Below, in pieces: positions 35,335 through 45,303 of a stretch of 64,000 nucleotides of DNA. The position numbers and the translations under genes were made by a program. Position 1 is the stretch's first letter; every line of letters begins with the position of its first letter. This DNA comes from an uncultured Pelagibacteraceae bacterium (GTDB lineage: Bacteria; Pseudomonadota; Alphaproteobacteria; Pelagibacterales; Pelagibacteraceae). The DNA is taken from NCBI GenBank assembly GCA_902626645.1, contig CACOGC010000004.1, positions 46,390 through 110,389 on the forward strand. Direction: 5' to 3'. Below the pieces are notes generated by a model, which was given only the letters and a program-made list of their open reading frames with translations, was not told the DNA's origin and did no database searches.

Positions 35335-38300
35335 AAAGTTCTTTTTTTAACTCTAGGTCTATTATGTCAATCCGTTTAGTGTTTTTTGCTAAAGCTAAAT
35401 ACATTGATGGGGTAACATATAATGTGAAAAAAGTTGAAATTATCATACCACCTAAGATGGTTGCTCCCACAGCTAATCTTGAGCCTTCACCTGCACCCGG
35501 GCCGATATTTCCTATAACTAAAGGGATCATTGCAATCATTGTACTTAATGATGTCATAATGATAGGTCTAAATCTTACTGCACAAGCTTCTTTCACAGCT
35601 AATTCAATACTTTTTCCTGTAGTCCTTATTCGATTGGCATAATCAACAATCAAAATACTATTTTTAGTCGAGATACCAATAAGAATTATCAAAGCGATCT
35701 GAGAGAAAATATTAACTGAACTATTCAAAAATAAAATAAATACTAACCCACCAAAAATTGCCAAAGGAACTGTTAAAACTATAATGAATGGATGAATGAA
35801 TGAATTAAATGTTGCTGCCATCACCAAGTAAGCTGTGAGCAATGCAAGAGCAAAAATTATAAACAACTCATTACTAGTCTCTTTAATTTCTTCTGATTTA
35901 CCTTTCCAGGTAATTTGATTTTTTGGAGCTAAATCTGCCATGATATTCTCAAAGAATTTTATCGCCTCAGCTAAGGTGTATCCCTCATTAATATTTGCAG
36001 ATATCGTGACTGCTCGTTGTCTATTGTACCGTGCAAGTTGTTTCGCTGAACCTTCCTCTTTAAAACTAACTAGATTTGATAAAGAGATTAGTTTTCCATT
36101 TGTTTCAGAACGAACAAAAATTTTAGAAACTCCTTCTTTATTCCTTCTATCAGATAAATATTGCTGAACCACAATTGGGTATTCTTTTCCTAATTTATTG
36201 AAAGTTGTAATTTTTTTTCCACCATAAAGAGTTTCAAGTGTTTCTCCTATTGCTTTTGTTGAAACACCTAAATCTTTAGCTTTATTTTTATTAATTACTA
36301 ATTTTACTTCAGGTTTGTTTCGATTGTAGTCAGACTCAATTCTTGAGAGACCCTTATTTGATCTTAATTTTCTAATCACTCTTTTTTGAATTTCTTCAAG
36401 TTCCTCATAGGTACTTCCATAGATAACCATTTGTACTGGCTTATTATAATTAGATACCCTGATTGACTGTGGAGATATTGGAAATGCAAGAGCTTGAGGT
36501 AATGTAACAATTTTTCCAATAGCCTCTCTTAAAACGACTTGTTGTCCTTTTTTTCTATTTTTCCAGTCATCTAAAAGTGCAATTATGATAAAACTATTAT
36601 ATGAGTTTGCAGAACCACCAAAACCAGGCACTCTCATAATAAATCTTGAGTATGGACTATCTTCAGCTTGTAAAAGTGGAATTAATCTAGCTTCGACTTT
36701 TTGTGCTTGTTCTTGTGTGTACTCAAAAGAGCTTCCTTCATCCGTTGCTCCAATAATTAAATAAGCACCACGATCTTCCATTGGCAATAATTCTTTTTTA
36801 GAGAAACTAAACAACAATACAGAGCAAATAATTATAAATACGATAAAAGAACCCACTGACTTTGTTTTGTGAGCAATTACATCTAAAGTCTCTCTATAGA
36901 ATTTTGAAAATCCTAAAAATATTTTTTCAAATTTTTGAATCAAAATCCTCTTTGAAGTCTTTTTATTTAAAAATTTACTAGCGAGCATTGGCGACAAAGT
37001 AAGAGCAACAAATGATGAGACAACTATTGAAAATGATAATGCAATTGCTGTTTCTCTAAATAATGTTCCTGAAATTCCCTCGATGAATATCAGTGGCAAA
37101 AATACAGCTACTAGAATTAATGTTGTTGCTATGATTGCAAATGAAATTTGTTTAGATCCTTTATAAGCGGCAACTAGCGGAGTTTCTCCATTTTCTATTC
37201 TTCGATATATCGCATCAGTCATAATCACTGAGTCATCAGTAATTATACCGATTGCTAAAATAAAACTTAAAAGAACAAATATATTTATCGACAATCCAAA
37301 AATATAAAGACCTAGAAAAGATGCTATCAAGCTTACTGGAAGAGCAATTGCTGGAACGACTACAGCTTTAAGATTCCCAAGAAATAAATAAATTATTAGT
37401 ACTACTAATACAAAAGCGATTAAAAGAGTTTTATATACTTCTTCAATAGCAGCCTCTATGTAGTTTGCTCTGTTAAATGAAACTCTTAAATCTAATTCAT
37501 TTGGTAAAGATTTTTTAACTTCCACTATCTTTTTTTTGATTTCATTTGAAAGTTCGACTGTTGAAGCTCCACTTCTCGCATAAATACCAATACCCACTGT
37601 CCTTAAATTAACCTGATCTTTTGCTTGGGCTTTAAAAAGTGTTTTCTCTGAAACAGGTCCAAATTCAATATTAGCAACATCAGATAACAAAATTACTTTA
37701 TTATTTGTTTTTTTGATTGGTAATTGTTTTATCGAATTTATATCGTTGTATGATTTATCTAAATTTAAAGTTAGGTCAATATTATCTGCCTCAAGAGTAC
37801 CAGCTGGAAGACTTACATTTTCTCCACGCATTGCAAGTTCGACTTCCTTAATAGTTAAATCATTTGCAGCAAGTTTAATTGGATCTATCCAAACTCTGAT
37901 ACTTAATTCTCTTAGACCACCAACAAGAATCCTTCCAACATTTTTAATACTAGAAAACTGATCCACTAAATATCTTTCTGCATAGTCTCCTAGTTCAAGA
38001 TCGCTCCAAGTTGCAGATGATAAGGACAACCACATAGTCGTAGTAAAACCAGCTGCCCTTTTTAATATTTGAGGAGGATCAGACTCAGATGGTAAATTAT
38101 CTACAACTCTTGCAACTCTCTCTCTAATGTCATTTGCAGCATTATCTAAATCAATGCTAGTATCAAACTCTACATTAATTGTGCTTCTTCCATTCTCAGA
38201 TTTTGAGTCTATATTTTTTATACCTTCAGCACCTCCTATAACATCTTCAACGACTTGAGTAACTTCTTGATCCACAATTGATGCTGATGCAGATTTGTAA

Positions 38301-38452
38301 TCTACTTGGACTTGGACTACAGGCGGCTGTATTCCATTGGGTAATTCTCTAACTGGTAATTTCCAAAAGACAAATAAACCAAAAATAATTAAGATTAAAG
38401 ACATTACCCAAGAAACAGCTGGTCTTTTTATGCTTAGTTCAGTAATAAACAT
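35324..38452 (-). CDS. RND efflux transporter, HAE1/AcrB-like
   Basis: 1042 aa; FITELSIKRPAVSWVMSLILIIFGLFVFWKLPVRELP; FVLLSFILAIGIITDDSVIMTDAIYRRIE. Confidence 0.95.
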   Translation of the reverse strand: MFITELSIKRPAVSWVMSLILIIFGLFVFWKLPVRELPNGIQPPVVQVQVDYKSASASIVDQEVTQVVEDVIGGAEGIKNIDSKSENGRSTINVEFDTSIDLDNAANDIRERVARVVDNLPSESDPPQILKRAAGFTTTMWLSLSSATWSDLELGDYAERYLVDQFSSIKNVGRILVGGLRELSIRVWIDPIKLAANDLTIKEVELAMRGENVSLPAGTLEADNIDLTLNLDKSYNDINSIKQLPIKKTNNKVILLSDVANIEFGPVSEKTLFKAQAKDQVNLRTVGIGIYARSGASTVELSNEIKKKIVEVKKSLPNELDLRVSFNRANYIEAAIEEVYKTLLIAFVLVVLIIYLFLGNLKAVVVPAIALPVSLIASFLGLYIFGLSINIFVLLSFILAIGIITDDSVIMTDAIYRRIENGETPLVAAYKGSKQISFAIIATTLILVAVFLPLIFIEGISGTLFRETAIALSFSIVVSSFVALTLSPMLASKFLNKKTSKRILIQKFEKIFLGFSKFYRETLDVIAHKTKSVGSFIVFIIICSVLLFSFSKKELLPMEDRGAYLIIGATDEGSSFEYTQEQAQKVEARLIPLLQAEDSPYSRFIMRVPGFGGSANSYNSFIIIALLDDWKNRKKGQQVVLREAIGKIVTLPQALAFPISPQSIRVSNYNKPVQMVIYGSTYEELEEIQKRVIRKLRSNKGLSRIESDYNRNKPEVKLVINKNKAKDLGVSTKAIGETLETLYGGKKITTFNKLGKEYPIVVQQYLSDRRNKEGVSKIFVRSETNGKLISLSNLVSFKEEGSAKQLARYNRQRAVTISANINEGYTLAEAIKFFENIMADLAPKNQITWKGKSEEIKETSNELFIIFALALLTAYLVMAATFNSFIHPFIIVLTVPLAIFGGLVFILFLNSSVNIFSQIALIILIGISTKNSILIVDYANRIRTTGKSIELAVKEACAVRFRPIIMTSLSTMIAMIPLVIGNIGPGAGEGSRLAVGATILGGMIISTFFTLYVTPSMYLALAKNTKRIDIIDLELKKELSKK

Positions 38453-39322
38453 TTATTTTGTAATAGGTTTTATTTTTCCTCTAGGTCTTACTTTTTTTAA
38501 TCCTTCCGCGACGATTATTTCCCCTTCACTTAATCCAGAAATTACCTCGATGTTTTTATTACTTCTTAGACCTGTTTTAACCTCAGTTTTATTTGCAACA
38601 TTATCGCCATTTATTTTGTAAACATAGGATTTATCGCCTTCAATCATCACACTTGTATCAGGTACACTTAATGAGTTTCTAAGATTAAATTTAACGCTTA
38701 CTTCTAAAAGAGATCCCGAAATTAGTTCGAGATCATTATTTTGCACTTTAATTCTGGATAGTATACTTCTTGTATCGGCGTTAATCCTGCTTGATACAAA
38801 ATCAACTTCACCTGAAAAAGTTTTATCTTTAAAACTAGATAATTTTACGTCAACTGGAAGACCTTTTTTAATAGATGCCGAATAATTCTCTGGAATTTTA
38901 ATGTCTGAGTAAATAGTTGAATTATCATCTAATGTTATGATGAATATATTATTAGATACAAGAATATCTTCCGTAAGACCAGTATAACCAAGTACTCCGC
39001 TGAATGGGGCTATAATATTTCCACTTTTCAACTTGATTAATACATCTCCTTTTTTAACAAAGTCTTTCAATTTTAAATCTTCAAAAAGATCATCTTTTTT
39101 TATTTTGAAAGTTTCAGATTTTTTTGAGATTGCAGTACCAAAGGTCTCTATTGTTTCAGCAAATTCCTTTTTTACCACTTCGGTAACAATTATTCCTGGA
39201 GGGGGCCTTTTACTGAATTTTTTTTTAAAATGATTTCCAATCATTGTTCTACCAATAATTACCGCTGCAATGATTAGAAAAAATATTAAAATAATTGATA
39301 TAGTTTTAGTCGATCTTTTCAT
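38453..39322 (-). CDS. RND efflux periplasmic adaptor (HlyD/MFP family)
   Basis: N-terminal TM, PPPGIIVTEVVKKEFAETIETFGTA, GDVLIKLKSGNIIAPFSGVLGYTG; abuts RND pump gene. Confidence 0.92.
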   Translation of the reverse strand: MKRSTKTISIILIFFLIIAAVIIGRTMIGNHFKKKFSKRPPPGIIVTEVVKKEFAETIETFGTAISKKSETFKIKKDDLFEDLKLKDFVKKGDVLIKLKSGNIIAPFSGVLGYTGLTEDILVSNNIFIITLDDNSTIYSDIKIPENYSASIKKGLPVDVKLSSFKDKTFSGEVDFVSSRINADTRSILSRIKVQNNDLELISGSLLEVSVKFNLRNSLSVPDTSVMIEGDKSYVYKINGDNVANKTEVKTGLRSNKNIEVISGLSEGEIIVAEGLKKVRPRGKIKPITK

Positions 39323-39327
39323 TCTAT

Positions 39328-40143
39328 TTAAATTAACCCGTATTCAGCCCAAGAGCCATCATAAATACAGGGTCGATATTTATCATTTATTAAAGAATAA
39401 GCTAGTGCCAAAACACACGCGGTTACCCCAGATCCACATGAAAAGACAATATTTTTATCATTTAAGTTTTTTAAGGAAGATTGAAAAATTTTTTCAAGTT
39501 CTTGTTTATTTCTAAAAGTTCTATCCTGATTAAGACAAGAGGCAAATGGTATGCACACAGAATTTTTAATACTTCCACTTTTTAATCCCTCTCTAGGCTC
39601 AGGAATCTTTCCTTCAAATCTTTCTTTGCTTCTAGCATCAACAACCCTAAAATTTTGGGTTACTATATTTTGATTAATTGAATCTTTGTTTTTAACTAAT
39701 TCCTGATTTTCAAAACTTTTGTAGTCTGACTTCATAACTTTAGATATATTATTTGTTACTTTTCTTTTTTCGTCCATCCATTTTTTTAAACCCCCATTTA
39801 AAACATGAACTAATTTAGGATCATGACCATAATAGATAAAATTAAACCAACAGCGACATGAGCTAACAACATCAGAATTATCATAAATAATAATCATATC
39901 CTCATTTTTGATTCCCATCTTTGAGACTATTTTTTCCCATTCATTTTTATTCACTAACATATGTGGAAGATTTGTATTTTTGTCTGAATTGTCATCTAGG
40001 TCAAAAAAAATGGATTCCGGGATATGTTGAGTTTTATACTCTTCAAAACCATTTCTTTTCGTTTGTGGCATGTGCCACGAGCAATCAATTATTTTTACTT
40101 TGTCTTTGTTATTTTCGAGCCAATCAGTTTCTACTAATGACAT
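39328..40143 (-). CDS. sseA: 3-mercaptopyruvate sulfurtransferase (rhodanese, two domains)
   Basis: VETDWLENNKDKVKIIDCSWHMP; HIPESIFFDLD; FSCGSGVTACVLALA. Confidence 0.93.
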   Translation of the reverse strand: MSLVETDWLENNKDKVKIIDCSWHMPQTKRNGFEEYKTQHIPESIFFDLDDNSDKNTNLPHMLVNKNEWEKIVSKMGIKNEDMIIIYDNSDVVSSCRCWFNFIYYGHDPKLVHVLNGGLKKWMDEKRKVTNNISKVMKSDYKSFENQELVKNKDSINQNIVTQNFRVVDARSKERFEGKIPEPREGLKSGSIKNSVCIPFASCLNQDRTFRNKQELEKIFQSSLKNLNDKNIVFSCGSGVTACVLALAYSLINDKYRPCIYDGSWAEYGLI

Positions 40144-40586
40144 TATCTCTTTTCTAAATATTTTTGATGATATTCCTCAGCAATACAATAGTTTTTTAGT
40201 AAGGAAATTTTTGTTACTACTTTCCCTGATAACTTTTTATTAACCTGGTCCAGAACATCTTCTGCAATTTTTTTTTGATTGTCATTCAAATAAAAGATTT
40301 CACTTCTATATTGTGTACCAAAATCTGGTCCTTGAGAATTGAGTGTAGTTGGGTCATGAATTTCAAAAAAAATTTTTAAAATTTCTTCATAAGTGATTAT
40401 CTTCTCATCATAATCAATCTTAACAACTTCAGCATGATTTGTACTACCTGTGCAAACTTCTTTATAGGTGGTTTGTGAACTATTACCACCGCAATAGCCA
40501 ACTTCAGTTTTGATAACACCATTAATTTTGCTGAATTTGATTTCAGGTCCCCAAAAACATCCAAGTGCTAAAACTGCTATTTCCAT
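40143..40586 (-). CDS. msrA: Peptide methionine sulfoxide reductase MsrA
   Basis: LALGCFWGPEIKFSKINGVIKTEVGYCGG; HAEVVKIDYD; HDPTTLNSQGPDFGTQYRS. Confidence 0.97.
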   Translation of the reverse strand: MEIAVLALGCFWGPEIKFSKINGVIKTEVGYCGGNSSQTTYKEVCTGSTNHAEVVKIDYDEKIITYEEILKIFFEIHDPTTLNSQGPDFGTQYRSEIFYLNDNQKKIAEDVLDQVNKKLSGKVVTKISLLKNYCIAEEYHQKYLEKR

Positions 40587-40621
40587 TGATTATGATTTAA
40601 ATTAATTTACAAATTATTCGT

Positions 40622-41506
40622 ATGCTTAGTAAAAATCAATTAGGATTTTTGTACATGTTTATGTCTGTTTGTGCATTTTCACTAATGGATATAATTGTCA
40701 AGTGGTCAGTCGATTATCCAATTGGACAGGTTTTATTTTTTAGAGGGTTTTTTGGAATACTATTTTATTTTTTCATTATACCAAGAGATAGACTTCACAA
40801 TTTTTATCAAACCAAAAGACCAGGCTTGCATGCCCTAAGGTGCTTGTCGGGTTTAATTGCTTTAGTGGCAATTTTTATTGCTTTAAGAAAATTACCCCTC
40901 GCAACTGTGGTAAGTATTTCTTTTGCTGCTCCAATTTTTACAACTATATTTTCAATTTTTTTATTGAGTGAAAAAGTTGGTATTTATAGATGGTTAGCTG
41001 TTATAGTTGGTTTTATAGGAATATTAGTAATCACTGAACCAGGGATAAGTGAACTTAACATTTATTATATTTTTCCCATTATATTTTGTCTTGGTCTATC
41101 TTATGTAGCGATATCAATAAGACAGTTATCGACCACAGAACCAGTTTGGTTAATTTCATTTTATTTTTCATTATCAATAACCTTATTGAGTTTTTTAACT
41201 ATTCCACAAGGATGGGTTATGCCTAATTCACAGGATTTTATTTTATTATCTTTTGTTGGCATTTTTGGAGGCGTTGCAAATTTATGGTTAGGTCAGTCAT
41301 ATAAATATTCAGAGGTTTCTTTGGTAACTCCTTTAAAATATTTAGCTCTTTTGTTTGCAATAATTTTTGGATATTTCATTTGGGGTGAGGTTCCAACAAT
41401 CAAAACTCTTCTTGGAGCCTCTTTGGTAATCATTTCAACATTAATTATTTTTAGAAGAGAAATTTACAATAAAAAAATAATCACCTCTAAAACAATCAAT
41501 GACTAA
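40622..41506 (+). CDS. DMT superfamily (EamA) permease
   Basis: Ten TM pattern, two EamA repeats; LRCLSGLIALVAIFIALRKLPLATVVSISFAAPIFTTIFS. Confidence 0.88.
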   Translation: MLSKNQLGFLYMFMSVCAFSLMDIIVKWSVDYPIGQVLFFRGFFGILFYFFIIPRDRLHNFYQTKRPGLHALRCLSGLIALVAIFIALRKLPLATVVSISFAAPIFTTIFSIFLLSEKVGIYRWLAVIVGFIGILVITEPGISELNIYYIFPIIFCLGLSYVAISIRQLSTTEPVWLISFYFSLSITLLSFLTIPQGWVMPNSQDFILLSFVGIFGGVANLWLGQSYKYSEVSLVTPLKYLALLFAIIFGYFIWGEVPTIKTLLGASLVIISTLIIFRREIYNKKIITSKTIND

Positions 41507-42134
41507 AGTTCCAAAATATTGGAATAAAGCTAAAAGATATTTATCCAAAAGGGATAAAATAATGTCAAGATTAATTAAAAATTATCAAAGCCCCGATGAA
41601 ACGATTCTTACTTCAAGAAAGGATATTTTTTTTTCATTATGCAAAAGTATTATTGGTCAGCAAATAAGTGTTGCTGCAGCAAATTCAGTTTTTTTAAAAT
41701 TTAAGAAAAAATGTAAAAATAAAATTAATCCAAGAACTGTATCTAAATTGACCTCAACACAACTTAAAAATTGTGGATTAAGTAGGCAAAAAGTCTTAGG
41801 AATAAAAAGTTTAGCCAAACAAATTCTTAATAAATCCTTTAATCCTAAATTAATAAAGAATATGAGTGATGAGGAAGCTATAGTTTATTTATCTAATTTA
41901 AGACAAATAGGTAGATGGTCGGCTGAAATGATTTTACTTTTTACTTATAATAGATCTGACATTTGGCCTATACAAGATATTGGGCTTTTGCGAGCGATTT
42001 CTAAAAATTATAATAAAAAATATTTTCCACCAGAAAAATTTGTGTCTTTACTTCAAAAAAGATTTTCACCTTATTGCTCAGTAGCTACATGGTATTTATG
42101 GAGAAGTATAGATCCTGAACCTATTCAGTACTAA
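41499..42134 (+). CDS. alkA: DNA-3-methyladenine glycosylase II (HhH-GPD)
   Basis: KSIIGQQISVAAANSV; LRQIGRWSAEMILLFTYNRSDIWPIQDIGLLRAI. Confidence 0.88.
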   Translation: MTKVPKYWNKAKRYLSKRDKIMSRLIKNYQSPDETILTSRKDIFFSLCKSIIGQQISVAAANSVFLKFKKKCKNKINPRTVSKLTSTQLKNCGLSRQKVLGIKSLAKQILNKSFNPKLIKNMSDEEAIVYLSNLRQIGRWSAEMILLFTYNRSDIWPIQDIGLLRAISKNYNKKYFPPEKFVSLLQKRFSPYCSVATWYLWRSIDPEPIQY

Positions 42135-42417
42135 ATCCCTCAACGATTTGCATGTGTCTTATAGTGGTCTTTTTGGCTAAATCCCAACCAGCCTGATATT
42201 CTTTAGATTGATGACATTTTAAAGCTTGCTCGTAATTTGGAAATTCCCAAACCACAGTTCTTAAAAAATCATCACCATCGAAAGTTGTATGCTTGCCACC
42301 TCTAACCAAAGGTAAACCACCATAACTTTTAATAATTGGAGTTACTGTCTCTGCATACTTCTTTAAATTTTCTTGGTCATTAACTTTAGTATACAAACTT
42401 ATCCAATAAGCCTTCAT
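42121..42417 (-). CDS. DUF1330 domain-containing protein
   Basis: MKAYWISLYTKVNDQENLKKYAETVTPIIKSYGGLPLVRGGKH; WEFPNYEQALKCHQSKEYQ. Confidence 0.85.
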   Translation of the reverse strand: MKAYWISLYTKVNDQENLKKYAETVTPIIKSYGGLPLVRGGKHTTFDGDDFLRTVVWEFPNYEQALKCHQSKEYQAGWDLAKKTTIRHMQIVEGFSTE

Positions 42418-42460
42418 GATTTCTCCTTTTTAATTATTTTTAATTATGATAATAAATTTC

Positions 42461-42988
42461 ATGGCAGAGAAATTAATTATCAGTTTTGACGAATATACTC
42501 AAATTGTTGAAAAGTTAGCAATACAAATTCATGAAAAATATAAACCAACTGTATTAGTTGGTATTATGAGAGGGGCAGCTCCTATTATTGATATTTTATC
42601 AAGAATTTTGAAATTACCAATCGCATATATTGTTATTCAAAGTTATTCAGGTAAAGGTTTAGAGGATCAACAGGGCCAATTGATGTTTGCAAGAGAAATA
42701 AGTTCTTTGGCTAATAACAAAGATTTTAACAAGGTTCTTCTAATAGATGATCTCTCCGATACCGGTTTAACGCTTAATAAAAGCATTGAGTGGTTAAAAA
42801 ATTATGGCCCAACTAAAGATTATATAAAAGAAGTAAAAACTGCTTGTTTATGGAAAAAGAAATCGTCAACTTTCGAACCTGATTTTTGTCCCATCAGATT
42901 AGATTCAGATCCTTGGATTGTTCAACCTACAGAACATTATGAAGAATTTTCTATTGAGGAGATTGTGAAAAAAAATAAACAGGGCTAG
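42461..42988 (+). CDS. Phosphoribosyltransferase, likely purine salvage (ORF track start 42446; ATG 42461 preferred)
   Basis: VLLIDDLSDTGLTLN PRPP motif; LVGIMRGAAPIIDILSRILKLP; next to purine permease. Confidence 0.85.
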   Translation: MAEKLIISFDEYTQIVEKLAIQIHEKYKPTVLVGIMRGAAPIIDILSRILKLPIAYIVIQSYSGKGLEDQQGQLMFAREISSLANNKDFNKVLLIDDLSDTGLTLNKSIEWLKNYGPTKDYIKEVKTACLWKKKSSTFEPDFCPIRLDSDPWIVQPTEHYEEFSIEEIVKKNKQG

Positions 42989-43005
42989 TATAAACTAGCC
43001 CTGTT
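42978..43005. terminator. Bidirectional hairpin terminator
   Basis: Perfect 12-bp inverted repeat aacagggctagt-ataa-actagccctgtt between convergent genes. Confidence 0.8.
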
Positions 43006-43015
43006 CAATTAATAT

Positions 43016-44326
43016 TTAAGCAACTGCAAAACTTACAACACTCAAAATTGCTATTACCCAAATAGCTGGTGAAGTAGTTGCAAATTTACCAGTGAATATC
43101 TTGATCAAAGCATACGATACGAAAGCTAGAGCAATACCATTGCTGATACTATAAGTTAAAGGCATAGCGATCATCGCAAGAATTGCTGGAGCAGATTCTG
43201 AAACATCATTCCACTCTATGTCAGTAATATTTCTAATAAATAAAACTGAAACAAAAAGTAAAGCAGCACCATCAATTTGTTTTGGCAAACTAGTTGCTAA
43301 GGGCGCAAAAAATATACATGCTAAAAATAATATACCAATTACCAAAGAGGTCATGCCAGTCTTTCCACCAGCTTTTACCCCAGCCCCAGACTCAACGTAA
43401 CTAGTTACAGTTGTGGTTCCCATTACAGCTCCAGCAACAGTACTAACGCTGTCTGATAACATTGCTTTATTGATGTCTTTAACTTTTCCATCTTTGCCCA
43501 CTTTTCCAGCTACGTTGGCAACTGAAGTTAGAGTTCCTGCAGTATCAAAAAAGTCTACAAACAATAGAGTAAATATAACCGTAGACATTCCAGCTGTCAT
43601 AGCTGCAGATAAATCAAATTCAAAAAGATAAGTCATTGAAGGCGGCGCACTTGCAATACCATTAAACTTTGCAAGACCCGTGGCCCAAGCAATTATACTA
43701 AATACTAAAATACCAATAATGATATTACCTTTGACGTTCATCTTATCTAAAACAATTATTGCAATAAAAGTTGCGCATCCTAATAAAACAAGTGGATCAC
43801 TTAAATTTCCAAGCTGTACTAATGTTACAGGATTATCAACAACTACTTCCATAATTTGAAGACCAATAATTGCTAAGAACAAACCAATTCCTGCACCAAT
43901 TCCTAACTTTAAACTCTTAGGGATAGAGTTGATAAGCCATGCTCTTATTGGTGTTAACGATATAATTAAAAATAATACACCAGCAACTAATACAGCACCC
44001 AAAGCTTGTTGCGGTGTATATCCCATACCTGCACAAACCCCAAAAGCTACAAAAGCATTAATCCCCATTCCTGGCGCAAGACCAATCGGCCAAGTTTTTC
44101 CATGAAATGCCATTATGAAACAAGCCAAAGCAGTTGCTAGAATAGTTGCCGTGTAAACTGCGCCGAAATCAAAGAAACCTTTTTCGGGTCCAGCAAATTC
44201 ACCTGATAAAATAAACGGATTTAAAAACATGATATAAGCCATGGTTAAAAAAGTAGTCGTTCCGGCTATTACTTCTGTTTTAAAATCTGTTTTGTGTTTT
44301 TTGTACTCAAAATATTTTTCTAACAT
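43016..44326 (-). CDS. NCS2/AzgA-family guanine/hypoxanthine permease
   Basis: FKTEVIAGTTTFLTMAYIMFLNPFILS; GLAPGMGINAFVAFGVCAGMGYTPQQALGAVLVAG; FFDTAGTLTSVA; TSYVESGAGVKAGGKTG. Confidence 0.94.
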   Translation of the reverse strand: MLEKYFEYKKHKTDFKTEVIAGTTTFLTMAYIMFLNPFILSGEFAGPEKGFFDFGAVYTATILATALACFIMAFHGKTWPIGLAPGMGINAFVAFGVCAGMGYTPQQALGAVLVAGVLFLIISLTPIRAWLINSIPKSLKLGIGAGIGLFLAIIGLQIMEVVVDNPVTLVQLGNLSDPLVLLGCATFIAIIVLDKMNVKGNIIIGILVFSIIAWATGLAKFNGIASAPPSMTYLFEFDLSAAMTAGMSTVIFTLLFVDFFDTAGTLTSVANVAGKVGKDGKVKDINKAMLSDSVSTVAGAVMGTTTVTSYVESGAGVKAGGKTGMTSLVIGILFLACIFFAPLATSLPKQIDGAALLFVSVLFIRNITDIEWNDVSESAPAILAMIAMPLTYSISNGIALAFVSYALIKIFTGKFATTSPAIWVIAILSVVSFAVA

Positions 44327-44360
44327 TATTCCTCCTATCCTGGTTAAATAGATGATTCTT

Positions 44361-44394
44361 TTGATAAATACTTAGCCAAATCTAATTTTATCAA
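44361..44394 (-). promoter_or_regulatory. Inverted-repeat element in NCS2 permease leader (possible cis-regulatory RNA or operator)
   Basis: TTGATAAA (8 nt) ... TTTATCAA with nested TTAG/CTAA, 35 nt upstream of start codon. Confidence 0.45.
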
Positions 44395-44444
44395 CATAAT
44401 TCAACTAAGAAGTTTATATTTTGGTCATATTTAGAAGCTAGAAT

Positions 44445-44756
44445 ATGAAAATGAGAAATTTTAAATTAATAGTGTTGTTACTTAGTTTCTTCTTAATGGT
44501 CACTGCATGCCAGACTGTACAAAAAAAAACTGACAAAATTGTTGAGCAAGAAAATAAAAGATTGGGTAAATATATAGGTCAATTATCCAGTGAACTTAAA
44601 ATTGATCTAGGAAATCCTGATGAAGATTTTAAGAACGAAAAAGGAAATCAAGTTCTTGTATATAAAACAAAAAAATATGGTATTTCTTGTGAAAGAAAAT
44701 TTGAGGTAGACACTAACTCAGTGGTAATTGGATTTTCATCAAAAGGATGTTTTTAG
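44445..44756 (+). CDS. Small lipoprotein of unknown function
   Basis: Signal peptide with lipobox LMVTACQT; conserved-looking C-terminal domain. Confidence 0.75.
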   Translation: MKMRNFKLIVLLLSFFLMVTACQTVQKKTDKIVEQENKRLGKYIGQLSSELKIDLGNPDEDFKNEKGNQVLVYKTKKYGISCERKFEVDTNSVVIGFSSKGCF

Positions 44757-44760
44757 TTTA

Positions 44761-44785
44761 CTTGCGGAGCTAGTTGCCCCGCAAG
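44761..44785. terminator. GC-rich hairpin at convergent junction
   Basis: cttgcgg-agctagttgcc-ccgcaag inverted repeat between lipoprotein and hsp20 genes. Confidence 0.55.
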
Positions 44786-44797
44786 CAAGGCTTTAAC

Positions 44798-45244
44798 TTA
44801 TCTAATTTCGATTAGTTTTTTCTTCTTATGCTCAGGTACAATTCTCTCGCAAGATATTGTTAAAAGACCATCTTTGAGCTCGGCACCATTTACTTTAACG
44901 TCATCAGCAATTGTAAATGATCTAGCAAATTGTCTTTGAGATATTCCCTTATGAATGATCTCTCCATCAGCATTTTTATCCTCAGATTTATCAACTTGTT
45001 TTGTTCTTACAGTTAATAAATTATCTTCGAACTCAACCTCAACATCCTTTTTGTTGAAACCTGCTAAAGCAACTTCAATAGCGTAGTTATCTTTACCAGT
45101 CTTTCTGATGTTGTATGGTGGGTAATTGGATTGCATTGTCATTGCACCATTTCCCAACATATTCTCAAATTGATCAAACATATCGTCGAACCCAATCGAG
45201 AATGGTCTTAATGAGTTAAATATAGATAGATCCTTACTTGTCAT
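44798..45244 (-). CDS. ibpA: Small heat-shock protein Hsp20/IbpA (ORF track TTG start 45265; ATG 45244 with AGGAGG SD preferred)
   Basis: FDDMFDQFENML, YPPYNIRKTGKDNYAIEVALAGFNKKDVEVEFEDNLLTV, GISQRQFARSFTIADDVKV. Confidence 0.95.
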   Translation of the reverse strand: MTSKDLSIFNSLRPFSIGFDDMFDQFENMLGNGAMTMQSNYPPYNIRKTGKDNYAIEVALAGFNKKDVEVEFEDNLLTVRTKQVDKSEDKNADGEIIHKGISQRQFARSFTIADDVKVNGAELKDGLLTISCERIVPEHKKKKLIEIR

Positions 45245-45296
45245 ATATCCTCCTTTGTTAAGCAAGTTTATTTATAAGCCCCATTAGGCGACTTAC
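45245..45296 (-). ncRNA. Candidate ROSE-type RNA thermometer in hsp20 5'UTR
   Basis: Minus-strand RNA: hairpin UAAGUCGCC-UAAU-GGGGCUUA then CUUGCU-UAACAA-AGGAGG pairing the SD with an internal G.G as in ROSE elements, then AUG. Confidence 0.65.
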
Positions 45297-45303
45297 GTTT
45301 ATT

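Noticed and set aside
35364-39233. Plus-strand ORFs antisense to RND pump and adaptor (35364, 35940, 37713, 38337, 39033)
   Set aside because: Shadow ORFs of long conserved genes.
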